A stretch of DNA of 7,903 bases from an uncultured Eubacteriales bacterium (lineage in GTDB: Bacteria > Bacillota > Clostridia > Lachnospirales > Anaerotignaceae), in assembly GCA_900546215.1 (NCBI GenBank), contig URCD01000103.1, positions 1 through 7,903 of the forward strand. Direction: 5' to 3'. Shown here piece after piece: positions 7,077-7,903 of this stretch. The translations under genes and the position numbers were made by a program. The notes under the pieces are model-generated. The model ran no database searches, was not told the DNA's origin, and saw nothing but the letters and a program-made list of their open reading frames with translations. The first letter of the stretch is position 1. Each line of letters begins with the position of its first letter.

Positions 7077-7097
7077 ATATTCTATTATATAGAATAT
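7077..7097 (-). promoter_or_regulatory. Palindromic operator at the dehydratase operon promoter
   Basis: A perfect inverted repeat of 21 bp: arms ATATTCTAT and ATAGAATAT around three bases. It covers the -10 region, the place where a bound repressor blocks RNA polymerase. On the minus strand its first 11 bases (ATATTCTATAT) recur at 1030-1040 in the iclR promoter, so the IclR protein is the obvious candidate ligand. The binding itself is inference. Confidence 0.65.
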
Positions 7098-7108
7098 CAT
7101 TCTGTCAA
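7079..7108 (-). promoter_or_regulatory. Promoter of the dehydratase-aldolase operon
   Basis: On the minus strand a perfect TTGACA (7108-7103), an 18-bp spacer and TAGAAT (7084-7079). An overlapping TATAAT at 7089-7084 is only 13 bp from TTGACA but 17 bp from a weak TGTATT. Either way the palindrome at 7077-7097 overlaps the -10 box. The leader would be about 55 nt with no obvious riboswitch fold. Confidence 0.65.
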
Positions 7109-7167
7109 TACATATTCATAAAAATACTTCTTTTCTTTATTTTGCACAAAACAGACAGATATTTTTG

Positions 7168-7173
7168 TATAAT
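7168..7173 (+). promoter_or_regulatory. Likely -10 box of the DEAD-box helicase gene
   Basis: A perfect TATAAT at 7168-7173 with no good -35 at 17 bp; TTGCAC (7142-7147) is 20 bp away. If used, it gives a leader of about 70 nt before the ATG at 7250, containing a weak 5-bp hairpin (TCTTG at about 7193 region paired with CAAGA). No other convincing promoter was seen in the 7110-7249 interval. Confidence 0.4.
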
Positions 7174-7249
7174 TTTTCTGAGTTCTTGCAAAGGCCAAGA
7201 CTTTACTCTATACTTATATCAGTTTAATTAATAATGGAAGGAAACACTT

Positions 7250-7903
7250 ATGAATAAGAATTTTAAAGAACTTGGATTAACAGATATTCTGATTTCGGCA
7301 TTGCATAAACAAGGTATAAACGAACCATCTGAGGTTCAGGAAAACACAATTCCTGTAGTGCTGGCAAAAAAAGATGTAATTGCCAGGGCTGAAACAGGTT
7401 CAGGAAAGACACTGGCATACCTTCTGCCAGTATTCATGAATATTGATACAAAGCTGCGCTCAGCTCAATGCATTGTTCTTACCCCAACGCATGAGCTTGC
7501 GGTACAGGTACACCGTCAGGCTGAACTGCTTGCCGTAAATTCAGGAATGGACATACGTTCAGCGCTTATAATAGGAAACGCTGGTATGGCAAGACAGCTT
7601 GAAAGGCTTAAGGAAAAGCCTCAGATTATAATAGGCTCCGCCGGCCGTATATATGACCTTATCGGCAGAAAAAAAATACCGGCCCACACAGTCAAAACAA
7701 TTGTAGTTGACGAGGCGGACCGTATGCTTGACCGTATAAATTCAGACATGGTAAGGGCTATTGTTAAAACCACGCTTAAAGACAGCAGACAGATGATATT
7801 CCTTTCCGCCTCAATGGACGGCGAGGCTTTAAAAACAGCTAAAGAGCTTTGTATGAACGAACCTGTATTCTGCATGGCTGAAGAAAAAATACTAGTTTAT
7901 AGA
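7250..7903 (+). CDS. DEAD-box ATP-dependent RNA helicase, 5' part (cut by window end)
   Basis: The first 218 codons of an RNA helicase, open to the window edge. It unwinds RNA duplexes using ATP, typically in ribosome assembly, mRNA decay or cold adaptation. Visible motifs of the first RecA-like domain: Q motif with Q30 (EPSEVQ), motif I AETGSGKT (47-54), motif Ia PTHELA (79-84), motif Ib SAGR (130-133), motif II DEAD in VVDEADRML (152-160) and motif III SAS (186-188). Several differ from the common forms PTREL, TPGR and SAT, so this is a divergent member; CsdA, CshA or CshB identity cannot be decided without the C-terminal half. The start is supported by GGAAGGA at 7236-7242, seven bases upstream. 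The gene is divergent from the dehydratase operon and probably unrelated to it. The second RecA-like domain lies outside the window. Confidence 0.93.
   Translation, partial: MNKNFKELGLTDILISALHKQGINEPSEVQENTIPVVLAKKDVIARAETGSGKTLAYLLPVFMNIDTKLRSAQCIVLTPTHELAVQVHRQAELLAVNSGMDIRSALIIGNAGMARQLERLKEKPQIIIGSAGRIYDLIGRKKIPAHTVKTIVVDEADRMLDRINSDMVRAIVKTTLKDSRQMIFLSASMDGEALKTAKELCMNEPVFCMAEEKILVYR

Noticed and set aside
7020..7078. Riboswitch or T-box in the dehydratase operon leader
   Set aside because: The leader is only about 55 nt and shows no stable nested stems, T-box motif or terminator, so control by the promoter palindrome is the simpler reading.
7621..7875. An 84-codon minus-strand open frame inside the helicase gene
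   Set aside because: It lies opposite motifs Ib to III of the helicase, so it is a shadow of conserved coding sequence.

Overview
The window looks like chromosomal DNA of a low-GC Gram-positive bacterium, most likely an anaerobic member of the Clostridia. This rests on AT-rich intergenic DNA, strong AGGAGG ribosome binding sites, sigma-A-type promoters, hairpin plus T-run terminators, an S-layer-homology (SLH) surface protein, and a dehydratase carrying the VPGH sequence variant of the oxygen-sensitive [4Fe-4S] enzymes. No RNA gene, CRISPR array, transposase or phage gene was seen.

Layout: positions 1-237 are a very AT-rich leader holding a promoter and three copies of a short ATTnTGYAATT element. 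A TetR-family regulator (238-957, +) follows, then an IclR-family regulator (1065-1832, +) with its own promoter. The IclR gene converges on a large SLH surface-protein gene (minus strand, start at 4425, stop at 1860) through a shared bidirectional terminator. Next on the minus strand is a two-gene operon, a dehydratase of the IlvD/Edd family (5337-7019) followed 13 nt later by an HpcH/HpaI-family aldolase (4553-5323), closed by a strong terminator. Divergent from this operon is the 5' part of a DEAD-box RNA helicase (7250 to the window edge, +).

How the genes may work together: a dehydratase and a class II aldolase of these families, next to an IclR regulator, fit a sugar-acid pathway (aldonate to 2-keto-3-deoxy-aldonate to pyruvate plus an aldehyde). 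The operon promoter overlaps a perfect 9-bp inverted repeat, and the first 11 bases of that site recur at the -10 region of the iclR promoter. I infer that the IclR protein controls both. No transporter or sugar dehydrogenase is present here.

The most striking signal is in the SLH gene. A full gene start (promoter, AGGAGG, ATG, signal peptide with an AIA cleavage site) lies upstream of the long open frame but in a different frame. The two are separated by a run of exactly ten G residues (4315-4324). Nine or twelve Gs would join them into one 854-residue secreted, cell-wall-anchored protein; ten Gs end translation after 41 residues. This looks like a phase-variable switch captured OFF, although a homopolymer miscount in the assembly would look the same.
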